Shown: positions 1 through 8,240, counted from the stretch's first letter. The stretch: 63,673 nt of DNA from Duganella qianjiadongensis (GCF_009857915.1 NZ_WWCM01000021.1:1-63673), one strand, 5' to 3'. Translations and numbers: made by a program. Notes: generated from the letters alone by a model not told the origin.

Positions 1-114
1 TTACTCACCCGTTCGCCACTCGCCACCAGAGCAAGCTCCGTGCTGCCGTTCGACTTGCATGTGTAAGGCATGCCGCCAGCGTTCAATCTGAGCCAGGATC
101 AAACTCTTCAGTTT
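1..114 (-). rRNA. 16S ribosomal RNA, 5' end (partial)
   Basis: The reverse complement carries the universal 5' end of bacterial 16S rRNA (AGAGTTTGATCCTGGCTCAG, ending near base 91) and continues through the V1 region to GGCGAACGGGTGAGTAA at the window edge. The sequence of the V1 region is typical of Oxalobacteraceae/Burkholderiales. The mature 5' end is placed near base 114 by analogy with E. coli. The rest of the gene and of the rrn operon lies outside the window. Confidence 0.97.
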
Positions 115-465
115 AATCTCTGTTTTTTGCCGATTTCTCGGCACCATCTTTCGATGGGTCGCTCACTCAAAATACTGACAGTTCGCTTCTTTTACAAAGC
201 GTCCTATTTCATTTATTTCTTGTGAACATTTGATATTTTTTAAGTATCACGAAGACTAGCTTCGTGTGCACTTTCATCAAACGTCCACACTTATCGACTG
301 TGAATTTTTAAAGAACTTTATTCGGTACTGCTTGCTGCGTTTTGACAAATCGTTTTGTTTGTCAGCAGCAGAGAAGCGAGATTATGCAGGCATTTCCCAA
401 ACTCGTCAACCCTCACTATGCAATTACTTGAAATGAATAGCGAGGGACTATCAGCACAGCTCTGA
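115..465 (-). promoter_or_regulatory. rrn leader region with boxA and upstream promoter
   Basis: This gene-free stretch is the 5' leader of the rRNA operon, read on the minus strand. It has a boxA-like antitermination element (GTTCTTTAAAAATTCACAG, bases 298-316) and an early leader inverted repeat TGACAAA/TTTGTCA at bases 344-365. boxA recruits the Nus factors that keep RNA polymerase resistant to Rho. The remainder is AT-rich and includes the sequences expected to base-pair with the far side of 16S for RNase III processing; I could not identify that stem because its partner is outside the window. Confidence 0.8.
381..409 (-). promoter_or_regulatory. rrn promoter (-35 TTGACG, 17 bp, -10 CATAAT)
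   Basis: On the minus strand TTGACG (bases 404-409) and CATAAT (381-386) are separated by exactly 17 bases and lie about 270 bases before the 16S 5' end, with boxA downstream. Both hexamers match the sigma-70 consensus in five of six positions. This is the best candidate for the ribosomal operon promoter; a second upstream promoter cannot be excluded. Confidence 0.75.
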
Positions 466-1242
466 TTACATGCCGTCAAAGTTAGGTGTACGTTTCTCGA
501 GGAAGGCATGCATGCCTTCTTTTTGAGCAGGCGTACCGAACGCTGCCTGGAACAGGCGACGCTCGTAGTTCACGCCTTCCGTCAGCGTGGTTTCAAAGGC
601 GCGGTTCACGGCATCCTTGATCATCATGGCAACCGAGGTCGGCATCGATGCGATCTGTTTGGCAGCGGTCAGCACTTCTTCGATCAGTTTATCGGCGGGC
701 ACCACGCGCGAAACCAGACCGATACGCTCGGCTTCCGCCGCATCGATGGTACGGGCTGTCAGCAGCAGGTCCATGGCCTTGGCTTTGCCGATGGTGCGTG
801 GCAGACGCTGGGTGCCACCTGCGCCCGGCGTGACACCGACCTTGATTTCAGGCTGACCGAATTTGGCCGAGTCTGCAGCGATCAGGAAATCGCACATCAT
901 GGCCAGTTCGCAGCCCCCACCCAGCGCATAACCGGCCACAGCGCCGACTACCGGCTTACGGATACGCAGAATGTGTTCCCAGTTACGGGTGATGTAGTTA
1001 TCGCGGTAGGTATCTACATAGGTGTAGTCTGCCATGGCAGCAATGTCAGCGCCTGCAGCGAAGGCTTTCTCGCTACCCGTCAGCACAATGCAGCCGATCG
1101 CCGGATCAGCATCGAACTTCTGCAGGGCGTCGCCCAGCTCGTTCATCATGCGGTCGTTCAGGGCGTTCAGCGCCTTGGGACGATTCAAACGGATCAGTGC
1201 CACTTTCTCGTGCACTTCGACGATCAGGTCTTCATACTGCAT
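466..1242 (-). CDS. Short-chain enoyl-CoA hydratase (crotonase family)
   Basis: The 258-residue protein should hydrate 2-trans-enoyl-CoA to 3-hydroxyacyl-CoA in fatty-acid or aromatic-acid beta-oxidation in the cytoplasm. It is a full-length crotonase, with the oxyanion-hole motif GYALGGGCELAMMCD, the catalytic FGQPEIKVGVTPGAGGTQRL block and the C-terminal EKRTPNF tail, and it closely resembles mitochondrial ECHS1 and bacterial PaaF-type hydratases. The start is fixed by a strong ribosome site AAGGAGG six bases before ATG. It stands between the rrn operon and a divergent MFS gene, so its pathway cannot be told from the context. Confidence 0.92.
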   Translation of the reverse strand: MQYEDLIVEVHEKVALIRLNRPKALNALNDRMMNELGDALQKFDADPAIGCIVLTGSEKAFAAGADIAAMADYTYVDTYRDNYITRNWEHILRIRKPVVGAVAGYALGGGCELAMMCDFLIAADSAKFGQPEIKVGVTPGAGGTQRLPRTIGKAKAMDLLLTARTIDAAEAERIGLVSRVVPADKLIEEVLTAAKQIASMPTSVAMMIKDAVNRAFETTLTEGVNYERRLFQAAFGTPAQKEGMHAFLEKRTPNFDGM

Positions 1243-1413
1243 AGCTGCCTCCTTAATAGTGGGATATTTACTCTGCGATTGTAGCGCCTATCCGCTGCGC
1301 TGGTATCATAGTTCGTCCAGTCCAGACTACAGGAAGCTGCCATTCTCTCCGCTCTACGCCTCAAAGTTCAGCAATATCTGGAAGGTGACGCCCTGCTGCG
1401 CAACGGAAACTTC

Positions 1414-2634
1414 GTGCGCTACTGGATCAGCGCCATCCTCAATGACTTCGGCAGCTATATCAGTACGCTAGCCCTGCCCTTGTGTTCAGCCATACTGCTG
1501 CATGCCACGCCTTCCCAGATGGGCATACTGGGCGCGGCGGCAGCAGTACCGTTCGCACTACTGGCTTTGCCCGCGGGCGTATTTCTTGATCGGCATCGTA
1601 AATTGCCGGTACTACTAGCCAGCAAAATGGTACAGGCGGCCGCGCTCGGCAGCATCCCGCTGGCCTACTGGCTGGGCAAGCTGAGCATAGAATGGATGTA
1701 TGTGGTGGCCCTGCTCAACGGCTGCTGCTCGCTGATAGGTGGCGGCGCAGAACAGATTTTCCTCACCAATCTGATAGGCCGCGACAAGTTGATCGAAGCC
1801 CAGTCCAAATTTGCCGCCGTGGACTCCATCGCCCGTATCGTCGCGCCCGGCATTGCCGGCGTGCTGGTTCAATGGCTGACCGCGCCATTTGCCGTGATCT
1901 TTAATGCACTGGGTTTTATCTTTTCCATCCTCATCCTGCGCCGGCTCGATGTCAACGACCCGCAGCCGGAGCCCTCGCAAAAGCACATGCTGCGCGATAT
2001 TCATGATGGCCTGCTCTTCATCTGGCATAACCCTCTGCTACGCACGCTGGCATGGAGCGCAGGTTTCTGGCATATGCTGTTCTATGGTTTTACCGCGCTC
2101 GGCGTGCTGTTCGGCACACGCGAGCTGGGCATGACGCCCGGCCTGCTCGGCATGGCGCAAATGATAGGCGGCGTGGGAGTGATGCTAAGTTCTGTATTGC
2201 TACGCCCGCTCAATGCCCGTTACGGCATGGGCACCACGGTACTAATAGGCATAGGTCTGACAGCATGCGCGTTCACAGCCATGCCCATGATTCCGGCTAA
2301 TCTGTTCGGCAGCCCCCTTGTCAGCGCCGTTGTCAGCGCACTGGTTACCATGATGCTCGATTGCGGCGTGATGCTGTTCTTTATGCCGTATATGACACTG
2401 CGCCAGAAAGTCACGCCCGATGCCTATCTGGGACGCATGGTATCGACCATGCGCTTCCTCACCGTGGCCAGCGCACCCGCGGGCGCGCTGATAGGCGGCT
2501 ATCTGGGCGAACACTACGGCATCCGCACCGGCATGGCCTGTATTGCGGCGGGCGGGATCGTGCTCACAGTACTGATGGCCCTCAATCCTTACCTGAGAAA
2601 ACCACCCGAGCCGCTGGCTACGGCACAGCATTAA
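1414..2634 (+). CDS. MFS transporter (exporter type)
   Basis: This is a hydrophobic 406-residue protein with the layout of a 12-helix major facilitator carrier. The loop between helices 2 and 3 carries the family motif (FLDRHRKLPVLL), and the overall pattern (LLRNGNF upstream, SAILNDFGSYIS) resembles EntS/macrolide-efflux type exporters. The substrate is unknown. The listed start is GTG at 1414. The frame stays open upstream to a TAG at 1309, and that extension encodes GDALLRNGNFV, which looks like the usual MFS N-terminus, but it contains no ATG, GTG or TTG. The protein may therefore be longer than given, with a rare start codon or a sequence error. It is transcribed divergently from the enoyl-CoA hydratase gene. 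Confidence 0.82.
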   Translation: MRYWISAILNDFGSYISTLALPLCSAILLHATPSQMGILGAAAAVPFALLALPAGVFLDRHRKLPVLLASKMVQAAALGSIPLAYWLGKLSIEWMYVVALLNGCCSLIGGGAEQIFLTNLIGRDKLIEAQSKFAAVDSIARIVAPGIAGVLVQWLTAPFAVIFNALGFIFSILILRRLDVNDPQPEPSQKHMLRDIHDGLLFIWHNPLLRTLAWSAGFWHMLFYGFTALGVLFGTRELGMTPGLLGMAQMIGGVGVMLSSVLLRPLNARYGMGTTVLIGIGLTACAFTAMPMIPANLFGSPLVSAVVSALVTMMLDCGVMLFFMPYMTLRQKVTPDAYLGRMVSTMRFLTVASAPAGALIGGYLGEHYGIRTGMACIAAGGIVLTVLMALNPYLRKPPEPLATAQH

Positions 2635-2656
2635 GCCAGCAGCCCGTTACACCCGC

Positions 2657-3874
2657 TTACTGCACCTGCTTGGGCAGCAGTACCCAGACATTACCGCGCT
2701 GTTTCATGCGACCGGCATTTTCCGCCGCCTCGGTGCCGAAACCGAAGAAGTAATCCACCCGGATAGCGCCGCGAATAGCGCCGCCCGTATCCTGCGCCAT
2801 GACCAGCCGCTGCAACGGAATATCACTGTTCGGCATGGTGGTGGACAGGAACACCGGCGCGCCCAGCGGCAATTGCGAAGCATCGATAGCGACCGAACGC
2901 GATGGCGTGAGCGGCACGCCTAGCGCACCTTTCGGGCCGATTTTCGGATCGGGCAGGCGCTCTTCTTTAAAGAACACATAGCTAGGGTTCACATTGAACA
3001 GCTCCTGCATACGGGTAGGATGACCGGCGATCCACGCCTTGATGCCCTGCGCCGAAGCCTGCTCCAGCGTCAGTTCGCCCTTCTCCACCAGATATTTGCC
3101 GATGGATTTATACGGATGGCCATTCTGGTCGGCATAGGCCACGCGCACGGTTTCCTTGCTATCGGTGAGCTGCACCCGCCCCGAGCCCTGCACCTGCAGG
3201 AAGAACGATTCAACCGGATCATCGACCCACAGCAGCTCCTTGCCGCCGAAGTCGGCTTTCTCGATATCTGCACGGGTGGCATACGGCACCAGCTTTTTGC
3301 CCACCAGCTTGCCGCGCAGGCGCATGCCCTTCAGTTCCGGATACACACTGGCCAGATCGACGGTGATCATATCCTCCGGCACTTTATACAGCGGGGTCTG
3401 GTAAGGGCCGCCCTTCTTGCGGGCGCCGCGCAGCAGCGGCTCGTAATAACCTGTCACCAGCCCTTCGTTGGCACCATCCGGCGCGATGACCTGATTCGGC
3501 TCCATGAACGCTTCGAAGAAGGTACGGATCGCTTTATCATCACTGCTGTTTACGCTGCGGGCGATGGTACAGGACTCCTTCCAGTTCGGCTGCCTGACCA
3601 GCACCGCGCAGGACGACATGAACGCCGGCCACGCCGCCCGCAGATCATCCTTGTCCCAGCCCGGCAGCGCGCTGAACGGCGCGGGCACCAGCTGCATGAC
3701 AGCGGGCTTGGCCGGCGCCGGCGCCGGTGTGGGCTCGGGTGCAGGCACCGGGGCCGGTATCGGCGTGACAGGTGCGCGGCTGGTATCAGGCGGCAGCGGC
3801 GTCGAAGTACAACCGGCCAGAGCCAGCGCGACGAGAGTGAGCGGAACAGGTAGACTACGGCGTGTCGAGAACAT
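2657..3874 (-). CDS. mltA: Membrane-bound lytic murein transglycosylase A
   Basis: MltA cuts the glycan strand of peptidoglycan with formation of 1,6-anhydromuramic acid, from the inner face of the outer membrane. I chose the internal ATG at 3874 because it opens a lipoprotein signal (RRSLPVPLTLVALALAGC), giving 405 residues; upstream codons of the frame make no sense. After a Pro/Ala-rich linker come the MltA domain (YYEPLLRGARKKGGPYQTPLY) and the C-terminal 3D barrel with the conserved AQDTGGAIRGAIRVDYFFG segment that carries the catalytic Asp. It is the left end of a conserved betaproteobacterial block mltA-apaG-rpe-gph-trp. Confidence 0.93.
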   Translation of the reverse strand: MFSTRRSLPVPLTLVALALAGCTSTPLPPDTSRAPVTPIPAPVPAPEPTPAPAPAKPAVMQLVPAPFSALPGWDKDDLRAAWPAFMSSCAVLVRQPNWKESCTIARSVNSSDDKAIRTFFEAFMEPNQVIAPDGANEGLVTGYYEPLLRGARKKGGPYQTPLYKVPEDMITVDLASVYPELKGMRLRGKLVGKKLVPYATRADIEKADFGGKELLWVDDPVESFFLQVQGSGRVQLTDSKETVRVAYADQNGHPYKSIGKYLVEKGELTLEQASAQGIKAWIAGHPTRMQELFNVNPSYVFFKEERLPDPKIGPKGALGVPLTPSRSVAIDASQLPLGAPVFLSTTMPNSDIPLQRLVMAQDTGGAIRGAIRVDYFFGFGTEAAENAGRMKQRGNVWVLLPKQVQ

Positions 3875-3884
3875 AAGGACTGTT

Positions 3885-4022
3885 ATGTGGATATTGATGA
3901 TAGAAGCATGTGTGGCGTTTTTCCTGCTGGTGTTCATCGTCTGGTGGACCATGTACGCGCCTAAACCCAAACCGCGCGACGAGGACAAGCCAGCAGAACC
4001 ACAGCGCGACGAGCAGAACTGA
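3885..4022 (+). CDS. 45-residue single-pass membrane protein, unknown function
   Basis: A small gene that lies divergent to mltA, with its start only 10 bases from the mltA start codon. AAGGA at 3875-3879 sits five bases before the ATG, a good ribosome site. The product has a short N-terminus, one membrane segment (CVAFFLLVFIVWWTMY, about residues 9-24) and a charged Pro/Lys/Asp/Glu tail (PKPKPRDEDKPAEP). Such a layout suggests a small inner-membrane protein with a cytoplasmic tail. I do not recognise the family. The coding call rests on the ribosome site, the clean helix-plus-tail composition and the position between conserved genes. Confidence 0.6.
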   Translation: MWILMIEACVAFFLLVFIVWWTMYAPKPKPRDEDKPAEPQRDEQN

Positions 4023-4059
4023 TCCGCTCAGGCCGCAGCAGTGGTTGCGAGCACCTGAC

Positions 4060-4434
4060 CTAGTGCAGGGTGCGGGGCAGCGACAGCACGAATTCCGGTA
4101 TCGGCACTTCGAAGCGGTGGCCATTTTCCGCCACGCAGAAGTACTCGCCATACATGGAGCCCTGCTGGGTACGCAAGGCCGTGCCGCTGGTGTACTCGAA
4201 CTGTTCGCCCGGTTGCAGCAACGGCTGATGGCCCACCACGCCGAGGCCGCTGACCTCTTCCTTGTGGTTGTTAGCATCCGTGATAACCCAGTGGCGCGAA
4301 ATCAGCTGGGCGGCCACCGTTCCCGTATTCTTGATCGTGATCGAGTAGGTGAACACGAAATTGGTACGCTCCGGGTCGGACTGCTCCGGCAGATACTGGG
4401 TTCTGACCGTCACCGTCATTTCATAAGTGGCCAT
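4060..4434 (-). CDS. apaG: ApaG domain protein (DUF525)
   Basis: The 124-residue protein has the whole ApaG/DUF525 immunoglobulin-like fold: VRTQYLPEQSDPERTNFVFTY, the ISRHWVITDAN strand and the glycine-rich GLGVVGHQPLLQPGEQFEYTSG block followed by GSMYGEYFC. ApaG is linked genetically to Co2+/Mg2+ resistance and Ap4A metabolism; its biochemical role is not settled. It is divergent from rpe, with about 180 bases between, as in many Burkholderiales. Confidence 0.95.
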   Translation of the reverse strand: MATYEMTVTVRTQYLPEQSDPERTNFVFTYSITIKNTGTVAAQLISRHWVITDANNHKEEVSGLGVVGHQPLLQPGEQFEYTSGTALRTQQGSMYGEYFCVAENGHRFEVPIPEFVLSLPRTLH

Positions 4435-4615
4435 TCAAATTCCTTCAATCGGGGCGAGTGCACTGGCACTCTCAGCAAGGTTGGCGATTGTATATCGCCA
4501 GACTGCCATTGCACCCCAAATCGCCCCCGTATGCAAGGACGACGCGCCTGAAAACGGGCGCATAGCCGCTGTGCAGCGTAAAATAGCGCATCTTTTTTAA
4601 ATGCAGGCCCATCCC

Positions 4616-5281
4616 ATGTCCAATTTCCGCATTGCTCCCAGCATTCTGTCAGCCGACTTCGCCCGTCTGGGCGAGGAAGTGCGTAACGTCGTCAGCGCTG
4701 GCGCCGACATTATCCACTTCGATGTCATGGATAACCATTACGTGCCCAACCTGACCATAGGTCCGATGGTGTGCCAGGCTATCCGCCCGCACGTGGACGT
4801 GCCGATCGACGTGCACCTGATGGTCAAGCCAGTGGACCGCATCATCCCTGACTTCGCCAAAGCGGGCGCCAACATCATCACCTTCCATCCGGAAGCGTCG
4901 GAGCACATCGATCGCAGCCTGCAGCTGATCCGCGACCACGGCTGCAAAGCCGGTCTGGTATTCAATCCGGGCACGCCGCTGCACTATCTGGACCACGTGA
5001 TGGACAAGATCGACATGATCCTGATTATGTCGGTCAACCCCGGCTTCGGCGGCCAGTCCTTCATCCCCGAAGCGCTGAAGAAAATCGCGCTGGCACGCCG
5101 CAAAATCGACGAATCGGGCCGCGACATCATGCTCGAAGTCGATGGCGGCATCAAGATCGACAACATCGCTGCCGCCGCAGCTGCCGGCGCTGACACCTTC
5201 GTGGCCGGTTCGGCCATCTTCGGCCAGCCTGACTACAAGGCCGTGATCGACGCCATGCGCGCCAATCTGGCCAAGGTGTAA
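4616..5281 (+). CDS. rpe: Ribulose-phosphate 3-epimerase
   Basis: Rpe interconverts ribulose 5-phosphate and xylulose 5-phosphate in the pentose phosphate and Calvin pathways. The TIM-barrel motifs are all present: APSILSADFARLGEE, HFDVMDNHYVPNLTIGP with the metal-binding Asp/His, MSVNPGFGGQSF and the phosphate-binding EVDGGI and GS segments. I prefer ATG 4616 (MSNFRIAPS), the usual start in the family, over the in-frame ATG at 4601; neither has a strong ribosome site. gph begins two bases after the stop, so the two genes are translated together. Confidence 0.96.
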   Translation: MSNFRIAPSILSADFARLGEEVRNVVSAGADIIHFDVMDNHYVPNLTIGPMVCQAIRPHVDVPIDVHLMVKPVDRIIPDFAKAGANIITFHPEASEHIDRSLQLIRDHGCKAGLVFNPGTPLHYLDHVMDKIDMILIMSVNPGFGGQSFIPEALKKIALARRKIDESGRDIMLEVDGGIKIDNIAAAAAAGADTFVAGSAIFGQPDYKAVIDAMRANLAKV

Positions 5282-5283
5282 GC

Positions 5284-5967
5284 ATGAGTGTGCTGGCAGG
5301 CGTACGCGCCGCAATCATCGACCTCGACGGCACCATGCTGGACACGATTCCCGACTTCCACGTCGCGATCAACAGCATGCGTGAAGAGCTGAGCCTCGCT
5401 CCTATCAGCCAGCAGCAAATCGCGCTGATGGTAGGTAAAGGCTCGGAAAACCTGATCCGCGCCGTACTGGCGCTGGATCTGGCGCCGGACGAAGTGGAAG
5501 CCAAGTTTGCGCAGGCGATGGACGCCTATCAGCGCCACTATTTACGCATCAATGGTCAATTCAGCAGCCTGTATCCCGAGGTGCTGGAAGGCCTGAGTGC
5601 GCTAAAACAACAAGGCCTGCGGCTGGCCTGCGTGACCAACAAGCCGATCAGCTTCACCACCCCGCTGCTGGCCGCGAAAGGCCTGACCAGCTATTTCGAG
5701 GTGGTCTACGGCGGCGATTCGCTGGCGCGCAAAAAGCCCGATCCCCTGCCGTTGCAGACGGTCTGCGCCGATTTCGACCTGCCGGCAACGCAGGTAGTGG
5801 CGATCGGCGACTCGTCGAATGACGCGCAAGCCGCACGGGCTGCGGGTTGCCCGGTGCTGACGGTCCCTTATGGCTACAATCACGGCGAGGCTATACACAC
5901 CATCGATTCCGATGGTATAGTAGACACGCTGCTATCCGCAGCGACTTTGATTCGTTCGCAAAATTAA
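5284..5967 (+). CDS. gph: Phosphoglycolate phosphatase (HAD family)
   Basis: This enzyme removes phosphate from 2-phosphoglycolate, which arises from repair of DNA damage and from RuBisCO side reactions. The 227-residue protein has the HAD motifs in order: nucleophile DLDGTMLDT (residues about 14-22), VTNKP, the Lys of RKKPDP and the acidic GDSSNDAQAARAAG loop. It is coupled to rpe, two bases upstream. Its last codons overlap the region where the trp operon promoter and leader must lie. Confidence 0.93.
   Translation: MSVLAGVRAAIIDLDGTMLDTIPDFHVAINSMREELSLAPISQQQIALMVGKGSENLIRAVLALDLAPDEVEAKFAQAMDAYQRHYLRINGQFSSLYPEVLEGLSALKQQGLRLACVTNKPISFTTPLLAAKGLTSYFEVVYGGDSLARKKPDPLPLQTVCADFDLPATQVVAIGDSSNDAQAARAAGCPVLTVPYGYNHGEAIHTIDSDGIVDTLLSAATLIRSQN
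5892..5921 (+). promoter_or_regulatory. Possible trp operon promoter inside the 3' end of gph
   Basis: TATACA (5892-5897) and TATAGT (5916-5921) are 18 bases apart and match the sigma-70 consensus at four and five of six positions. A start site near 5928 would give a leader RNA with about 65 bases before the trpL start codon. Placement inside gph coding sequence is a weakness; the operon might also be transcribed through from rpe-gph. Confidence 0.35.
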
Positions 5968-5993
5968 CCTTAGCTGAACCAACGCTGACCGTA

Positions 5994-6080
5994 ATGTCTC
6001 TGTTCAAAAAACACCAAGTCAACCAAACCGGCGCGATTGAGGCCTGGCTTTGGCGACGCTGGCAATCCTGGCACAACTAA
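5994..6080 (+). CDS. trpL: trp operon leader peptide (28 residues, four Trp)
   Basis: A 28-codon reading frame between gph and trpE ends in the run WLWRRWQSWHN, with four TGG codons at 6045, 6051, 6060 and 6069 among the last 11 codons. Tryptophan averages about one residue in a hundred, so this density, directly before trpE and followed by a terminator hairpin, marks a leader peptide that senses charged tRNA-Trp. When tryptophan is short the ribosome would stall here and let the downstream antiterminator form. There is no clear Shine-Dalgarno sequence before the ATG. Confidence 0.85.
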   Translation: MSLFKKHQVNQTGAIEAWLWRRWQSWHN

Positions 6081-6122
6081 GCCGAACTGATTGCTGTTGC
6101 GCCCCTGCGCGACAGGTTTTTT
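6070..6122 (+). promoter_or_regulatory. trp attenuator: antiterminator and rho-independent terminator
   Basis: The terminator has arms CTGTTGCGC (6094-6102) and GCGCGACAG (6107-6115) around CCCT, nine pairs with one G-U, followed by a U-run at 6117-6122. A competing stem can form between GGCACAAC (6070-6077, over the last Trp codon, His and Asn of trpL) and GTTGCGCC (6096-6103), seven of eight positions pairing; it would occupy the 5' arm of the terminator. GCAATC (6062-6067) also pairs with GATTGC (6089-6094), a possible protector stem. This is the classic three-way attenuation layout, with trpE starting 57 bases after the U-run. Confidence 0.8.
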
Positions 6123-6178
6123 GAACCACACCCGCCTGTACCACATCCATCGCTAGACAGGCGGCATGGAGAACAGAC

Positions 6179-7675
6179 ATGACCGAACTCGAATTCAAAT
6201 CGTTGGCCACCGACGGCTACAACCGCATCCCGCTGATCGCCGAAGCCTTTGCCGATCTCGAAACCCCGCTCACGCTATACCTGAAACTGGCCCAGACCCA
6301 GAACGCCGGCAAGAATACCTTCCTGCTCGAATCCGTCGTGGGCGGCGAGCGTTTCGGCCGCTACTCCTTTATCGGTCTGCCAGCAACCACGGTGCTACGC
6401 ACCTTCGGCCATCGCACCGAAATCGTCAAGAACGGCACGGTGATCGAGACGCACGAAGGCAATCCGCTCGACTTCATCGAGAGCTACCAGCAGCGCTTCA
6501 AGGTGGCCCTGCGCCCCGGCATGCCGCGCTTCTGCGGCGGTCTGGCCGGCTACTTCGGCTACGACACGGTGCGTCACATCGAAAAAACCCTGGCCAATAC
6601 CCAGCCGAAAGATGATCTGGGCCTGCCCGACATCCAGCTGATGGTGACGGAAGAACTGGCCGTGATCGACAACCTGTCCGGCAAACTGTATCTGATCGTG
6701 TATGCCGATCCGACCCAGCCGGAAGCCTATTCCAAAGCCCGTCAGCGCCTGAAAGACCTGCGCATAATGCTGCGCCGTGGCGTCGATGCGCCAGTGACCA
6801 GCGCTTCCGTGCGCACCGAAGCGATCCGCGAATTCGCCAAGGAAGACTATCTGAAAGCCGTGGCGCGCGCCCACGAATACGTGATGGCCGGTGACCTGAT
6901 GCAGGTGCAGATCGGCCAGCGCATCCGCAAGCAGTATGTGGATTCGCCGCTGACGCTGTACCGCGCGCTGCGCTCGCTGAACCCGTCGCCGTATATGTAC
7001 TTCTACAATTTCGGCGATATGCAGATCGTCGGTGCCTCGCCGGAAATTCTGGTACGTAACGAGACCCTGCCCGATGGCGAAAAGCGTGTGACGCTGCGCC
7101 CGATCGCCGGCACCCGCCCGCGCGGCTCGACGCCGGAACGCGATGCCGAACTGGCCACCGAACTGCTGGCCGATCCGAAAGAGATCGCCGAACACGTGAT
7201 GCTGATCGATCTGGCGCGCAATGATCTGGGCCGCATTTCCGATATCGGCACGGTGAAAGTCACCGACCGTCTAGTGATCGAAAAGTATTCGCACGTACAG
7301 CACATCGTCTCCAACGTGGAAGGCAAGCTGAAATCTGGCCTGTCCAATCTGGACGTGCTACGTGCCACCTTCCCGGCCGGCACCCTGACGGGAGCGCCGA
7401 AAGTGCGGGCGATGGAAGTGATCGACGAGCTGGAAATTTCCAAACGCGGCATTTACGGCGGCGCCTGCGGCTACCTGTCCTTCGGCGGCGAAATGGATGT
7501 GGCGATTGCCATCCGCACCGGCGTGATCAAGGACGGCATGCTGTATGTGCAGGCCGCCGCCGGCATCGTGGCCGACTCGATACCGGAAATGGAATGGCAG
7601 GAAACTGAAAACAAGGCGCGCGCCGTGCTGCGCGCTGCCGAACAAGTGCAAGATGGTCTGGATGGGGAGTTCTGA
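6179..7675 (+). CDS. trpE: Anthranilate synthase component I
   Basis: TrpE turns chorismate and ammonia (from TrpG) into anthranilate, the first step of tryptophan synthesis. The 498-residue protein has the N-terminal feedback-inhibition motif LLES (in NTFLLESVVGGERFGRYSF), and the chorismate-binding C-terminal domain with GASPEILVR, RPIAGTRPRG, HVMLIDLARNDLGR and FPAGTLTGAPKVRAME. GGAG stands before the ATG. The stop overlaps the start region of trpG (TGAGATG). Regulation is expected by attenuation at the leader just upstream and by tryptophan feedback. Confidence 0.97.
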   Translation: MTELEFKSLATDGYNRIPLIAEAFADLETPLTLYLKLAQTQNAGKNTFLLESVVGGERFGRYSFIGLPATTVLRTFGHRTEIVKNGTVIETHEGNPLDFIESYQQRFKVALRPGMPRFCGGLAGYFGYDTVRHIEKTLANTQPKDDLGLPDIQLMVTEELAVIDNLSGKLYLIVYADPTQPEAYSKARQRLKDLRIMLRRGVDAPVTSASVRTEAIREFAKEDYLKAVARAHEYVMAGDLMQVQIGQRIRKQYVDSPLTLYRALRSLNPSPYMYFYNFGDMQIVGASPEILVRNETLPDGEKRVTLRPIAGTRPRGSTPERDAELATELLADPKEIAEHVMLIDLARNDLGRISDIGTVKVTDRLVIEKYSHVQHIVSNVEGKLKSGLSNLDVLRATFPAGTLTGAPKVRAMEVIDELEISKRGIYGGACGYLSFGGEMDVAIAIRTGVIKDGMLYVQAAAGIVADSIPEMEWQETENKARAVLRAAEQVQDGLDGEF

Positions 7676-7676
7676 G

Positions 7677-8240
7677 ATGCTGCTGATGATCGACAACTAT
7701 GACTCCTTCACCTACAACATCGTGCAGTATTTCGGCGAACTGGGCGAAGACGTGCGGGTGTACCGCAACGACGAAATCACCATTGAGGAAATCGAAGCCC
7801 TCAATCCCGACCACATCTGCATCTCGCCGGGCCCCAAAGATCCGGCACAGGCAGGCATTTCCATCGCAGTGCTCAAGCACTTCGCTGGCAAGAAACCGAT
7901 ACTGGGCGTATGCCTCGGCCATCAGGCCATAGGCGAAGCCTTTGGCGGAAAAGTTATCCGCGCCAAGCAGGTCATGCATGGCAAAACCTCTCTCATCGCG
8001 CATACCGGCGTGGGCGTATTCAAAAACCTGCCCTCGCCTTTCACAGTGATCCGCTATCACTCGCTGGCCATTGAACGCAGCTCGCTGCCGGCCTGTCTGG
8101 AAGTGACGGCATGGACCGACGACGGCGAAATCATGGGCGTGCGCCACAAGGAATACGACATCGAGGGCGTGCAGTTCCACCCCGAGTCCATCCTGTCGGA
8201 ACACGGTCACGCACTGCTGAAAAACTTCCTGGTCCGTTAA
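7677..8240 (+). CDS. trpG: Anthranilate synthase component II (glutamine amidotransferase)
   Basis: TrpG hydrolyses glutamine and channels ammonia to TrpE. The start is ATG 7677, one base after the trpE stop and preceded by GGGAG, giving 187 residues beginning MLLMIDNYDSFTYN. The class-I amidotransferase triad is complete: Cys in GVCLGHQAIGEAFGG, and His and Glu in VQFHPESI. The sequence also fits PabA, which differs little, but its place in the trp operon decides for TrpG; it may serve both pathways. Confidence 0.96.
   Translation: MLLMIDNYDSFTYNIVQYFGELGEDVRVYRNDEITIEEIEALNPDHICISPGPKDPAQAGISIAVLKHFAGKKPILGVCLGHQAIGEAFGGKVIRAKQVMHGKTSLIAHTGVGVFKNLPSPFTVIRYHSLAIERSSLPACLEVTAWTDDGEIMGVRHKEYDIEGVQFHPESILSEHGHALLKNFLVR

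Noticed and set aside
4601..4615. Upstream ATG of rpe at 4601 as the start
   Set aside because: It follows a T-run without ribosome site and adds five residues (MQAHP) not usual in the family; ATG 4616 fits the conserved N-terminus.
5947..5975. Alternative trp promoter TTGATT-17-TTAGCT
   Set aside because: The -10 hexamer matches the consensus in only two positions; the pair at 5892-5921 is better, though also unproven.
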